Origin: Helicobacter_D sp964464895
Lineage (GTDB): Bacteria; Campylobacterota; Campylobacteria; Campylobacterales; Helicobacteraceae
DNA: 64,000 bases
Assembly: GCA_964464895.1 (NCBI GenBank)
Contig: CAYXGY010000006.1
Location: 27,761 to 91,760, forward strand
Direction of reading: 5' to 3'
Shown here: in pieces, positions 62,002-64,000 of the stretch
How positions within the stretch are numbered: position 1 is the stretch's first letter
Layout: every line of letters starts with the position of its first letter
Made by a program: the position numbers and the translations under genes
Notes under the pieces: model-generated
Seen by the model: only the letters and a program-made list of their open reading frames with translations
The model's database searches: none
What the model was told of the DNA's origin: nothing

Positions 62002-62535
62002 CTAGAGTTCTAAAATTTTGATATTTGTATTTGTATAAATACAAAGTTCGCCTGCAATTTTGAGGGATTCTAATACAATTTCTTTGGGTTGTAGTGTGCT
62101 ATTAAATCTATCCAATGCACGTGCAGCACTCAAGGCGTAATTTCCTCCACTTCCAATTGCTGCAATTTTGCCATCTTCTGGTTCTACGACATCACCTGTC
62201 CCACTAAGGATAAAGATACGTTCTTTGTCTAACACAATCATCATTGCTTCTAGTCGTCTTAGATATTTGTCCTTGCGCCATTCTTTAGAAAATTCCATAA
62301 CAGATTTGAGCAAATCACCTTTTTTGTTCTCTAAGATTCTTTCAAACATATCAAAGAGCGTAAAAGCGTCCGCAGTGCTTCCAGCAAACCCGCTAAGAAT
62401 CTTACCATTATAGAGTGTGCGGATTTTAGTTGCATTTCCTTTTAAAACGCAATTGCCAAAGGTTACTTGTCCGTCCCCGCCAATCACAGCACCCTTTTCG
62501 CCTTTATAAGCCAAGATTGTTGTTGCGTGAAACAT
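62002..62535 (-). CDS. hslV: HslV peptidase subunit
   Basis: HslV is the threonine protease of HslUV. The 177 aa protein begins 'MFHATTILAYKGEKGAVIGG'; the Thr-Thr after a four-residue leader is the site that becomes the N-terminal nucleophile after processing. 'GDGQVTFGN' and 'AAIGSGGNYALSAARAL' are conserved. Its start overlaps the rplI stop by one base. Confidence 0.96.
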   Translation of the reverse strand: MFHATTILAYKGEKGAVIGGDGQVTFGNCVLKGNATKIRTLYNGKILSGFAGSTADAFTLFDMFERILENKKGDLLKSVMEFSKEWRKDKYLRRLEAMMIVLDKERIFILSGTGDVVEPEDGKIAAIGSGGNYALSAARALDRFNSTLQPKEIVLESLKIAGELCIYTNTNIKILEL

Positions 62536-62981
62536 TATTGCGCCTCTACATCAACTTTTAAAGTAGCAGAAATTCCGTGCCCTAATTTCACTTCTACTTC
62601 ATAAATCCCGGTAGATTTAATGGGATTTTTTAATTCAATCGTCTTTTTGTCTATTTCTAAATGATGTTCTTTAGCGAGTGCTTCTGCAATGTCTTCTTTG
62701 GTGATTGCCCCATAAAGTGAGCCATTTGCGCCGACTTTTTGAGTGATTTTTACCACGATTTCGGAGATTTTTTTCGCTGTCATTTCCATTAGAGATTTTT
62801 CTTCTGCTGCAAGTTCCGCTGCCTTTTTTTGTGCAGCTTTATAGCGATTGATTACTTCATTTGTGGCAAAATCCGCCAATCCTTTACCGACTAAAAAATT
62901 TCTTCCATAGCCATCTTTGACTTCACAGATTTCACCTTTTTTGCCTAAACCTTTGACATCTTGTAATAATAAAACTTTCAT
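62535..62981 (-). CDS. rplI: 50S ribosomal protein L9
   Basis: L9 binds 23S rRNA near the L1 stalk. The 148 aa protein has 'MKVLLLQDVKGLGKKGEICE', 'VKDGYGRNFLVGKGLA' and a long central helix before the C-terminal domain. It is the first gene of the rplI-hslV-hslU-era-csd6 run, the same order as H. pylori HP0514-HP0518. Confidence 0.97.
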   Translation of the reverse strand: MKVLLLQDVKGLGKKGEICEVKDGYGRNFLVGKGLADFATNEVINRYKAAQKKAAELAAEEKSLMEMTAKKISEIVVKITQKVGANGSLYGAITKEDIAEALAKEHHLEIDKKTIELKNPIKSTGIYEVEVKLGHGISATLKVDVEAQ

Positions 62982-63015
62982 TATATCTCCTTAAATGTTT
63001 TGCAAATAATGTGGT

Positions 63016-63021
63016 ATTTTA
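63016..63021 (-). promoter_or_regulatory. Candidate -10 box for rplI-hslVU-era-csd6
   Basis: On the minus strand GCTAAAATACCAC contains TAAAAT, 35 bases before the rplI start. It matches the GCTAAAAT elements before rplU and yajC. Confidence 0.5.
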
Positions 63022-63108
63022 GCAGATTTTTATCAAGTTTTGGAATCTTTTATGGAATCTACAACGATAAATTAATAAAATATTGTTATTTTTTATGAAA
63101 GGATATCA

Positions 63109-64000
63109 ATGGAAAAATTAGTGAAAATAAAAACAAATAAATATCTTTTAGATTATTTAAAACAACATAATATTTTTATTGAAAGCAAAAGTGAATTAAT
63201 AATACCCGATAAGGGATTCATAGAAGAATATGTTTTTCTAAGGGGGGATCGTCTGGCGCAAATGGGTTCTTTTTCTTATACATATTTTTCTATTCCATCA
63301 GGAGTTAGAGATGACCTAGAAATAGGACGTTATTGTTCTTTGGGTAAATTTAACTTTATAAGAGTATCGCATCCTCTGAATCTGATTTCTACTTCTAGTT
63401 TTTCTTATGATAATCACTCTGTCTGGTTTAAAAAATGTAATGACGATTATAATCAAGGAGAGTTTGAAACGATTGCGTATGATGTTATTTGTCCGAAACC
63501 ACAGGAAACAACAATTGAAAATGATGTCTATATATGTTCTGATAGTTTATTAAAACGTGGCATCACTTTGCATACAGGTTGTGTAGTAGCTGAAAGAGCA
63601 GTGGTTACAAAAGATGTACCTCCTTATGCTGTTGTGGCTGGTATTCCTGCGAGAATAATTAAATTTCGTTTTGATGAGCAGACGCGCATAAGGTTACTCA
63701 AGTCAAAATGGTGGGAATATAACTTTTCAGATTTCAAAAACATAGATTTACGACTAGGCGTTAATGAATATTTAGATAAATTAGAATCAAGAATCAATAA
63801 ACAAGAAATCAAACCATTTAACCCCCAAAAGATTTATTTTAGTGAATTGATAGATAGAGCTAAGCACAATAAAATCTTTTCATTGCAAGATTCCAAAAGC
63901 CAAGTTACTACCAATCTTTCTGCTGCCCACAGAATCCATAATCATCTAGCCTACAAACTAGGCTCTGCAATGATTCTAAACTCTAAGAGTCTATTAGGAT
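63109..64000 (+). CDS. Hexapeptide-repeat acetyltransferase, C-terminus outside window
   Basis: The frame is open from ATG 63109 (after AAAGGATA) to the window end. The N-terminal 210 residues form a left-handed beta-helix acetyltransferase of the CatB/XAT kind: 'DLEIGRYCSLGKFNFI', 'TIENDVYICSDSLLKRGIT' and 'AVVTKDVPPYAVVAGIPARI'. After a charged linker, 'RIHNHLAYKLGSAMILNSKS' matches the tail of the SGNH protein at 15015-16583. Surface-glycan acetylation is a reasonable inference. A six-G run near 63242 lies within codons. Confidence 0.8.
   Translation, partial: MEKLVKIKTNKYLLDYLKQHNIFIESKSELIIPDKGFIEEYVFLRGDRLAQMGSFSYTYFSIPSGVRDDLEIGRYCSLGKFNFIRVSHPLNLISTSSFSYDNHSVWFKKCNDDYNQGEFETIAYDVICPKPQETTIENDVYICSDSLLKRGITLHTGCVVAERAVVTKDVPPYAVVAGIPARIIKFRFDEQTRIRLLKSKWWEYNFSDFKNIDLRLGVNEYLDKLESRINKQEIKPFNPQKIYFSELIDRAKHNKIFSLQDSKSQVTTNLSAAHRIHNHLAYKLGSAMILNSKSLLG

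Noticed and set aside
63241..63247. G6 run in the acetyltransferase as a phase-variable tract
   Set aside because: Six bases is short for slippage-driven variation and the frame is intact.

Overview
This window is AT-rich chromosomal DNA from a member of the Campylobacterota, almost certainly a Helicobacter and probably an enterohepatic one. Three blocks point to the genus. The run addA-nhaA-yajC-secD-secF-(DUF6394-like)-leuS-lptE-folC-csd1-ccmA-mfd follows the H. pylori HP1553 to HP1541 order. The block rppH-lysC-hobA-holB-folP includes HobA, a DnaA partner typical of this class. The block rplI-hslV-hslU-era-csd6 includes the Helicobacter cell-shape peptidase Csd6. These assignments rest on recalled gene order and motifs; no database was searched.

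Layout. 1-626: end of the ribosomal/rpoA operon. 735-2456: molybdenum cofactor genes mogA, mobB, moaE, moaD on the minus strand. 2466-3265: a secreted hypothetical protein and ridA. 3395-5604: accessory island A, with a broken ion-channel gene, a frameshifted secreted-protein gene, a small P-loop protein and a divergent small HTH gene. 5751-11502: rplU, rpmA, obgE, proB, dedA, pepA, ychF. 11566-16583: accessory island B, with a frameshifted DUF262/DUF1524 (GmrSD-like) gene, a nucleotidyltransferase-like gene, a second HTH/P-loop pair and an SGNH-like protein. 16847-19439: cytochrome bc1 (petABC). 19502-23924: hypF, thiE, hspR, cbpA. 24055-42295: addA, nhaA, Sec translocase genes, leuS, LPS transport, folate, cell shape (csd1/ccmA), mfd and a YmdB-type phosphodiesterase. 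42571-49808: hemerythrin, transketolase, addB, a DUF4149-like membrane protein and an eptA-type phosphoethanolamine transferase with a G/C tract. 50013-58214: a DUF2130 protein, ung, the folP/holB/hobA/lysC/rppH block, a TetR regulator and gatC. 58292-62981: a NERD-domain remnant, csd6, era, hslUV, rplI. 63109-end: an acetyltransferase cut by the window edge.

The most unusual content is a two-gene module present twice (4740-5604 and 14035-14933). Each copy has a 164-171 aa P-loop protein and a divergently transcribed 69 aa helix-turn-helix protein, with an inverted repeat in the shared promoter region. I do not recognise this pair as a described system. The proteins are clearly paralogous between copies, but the inverted repeats differ, as expected for separately autoregulated units.

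A second theme is switching and decay of accessory genes. The eptA reading frame is set by a long G/C tract next to its start codon and is out of frame as assembled. The TetR gene carries nine consecutive C in its coding region. Four accessory genes (ion channel, secreted protein, DUF262 protein, NERD protein) have frameshifts or stops, while I saw none in the housekeeping genes. The region 49611-49800 looks like a corrupted duplicate of the adjacent eptA 5' end, so it is probably an assembly artefact.
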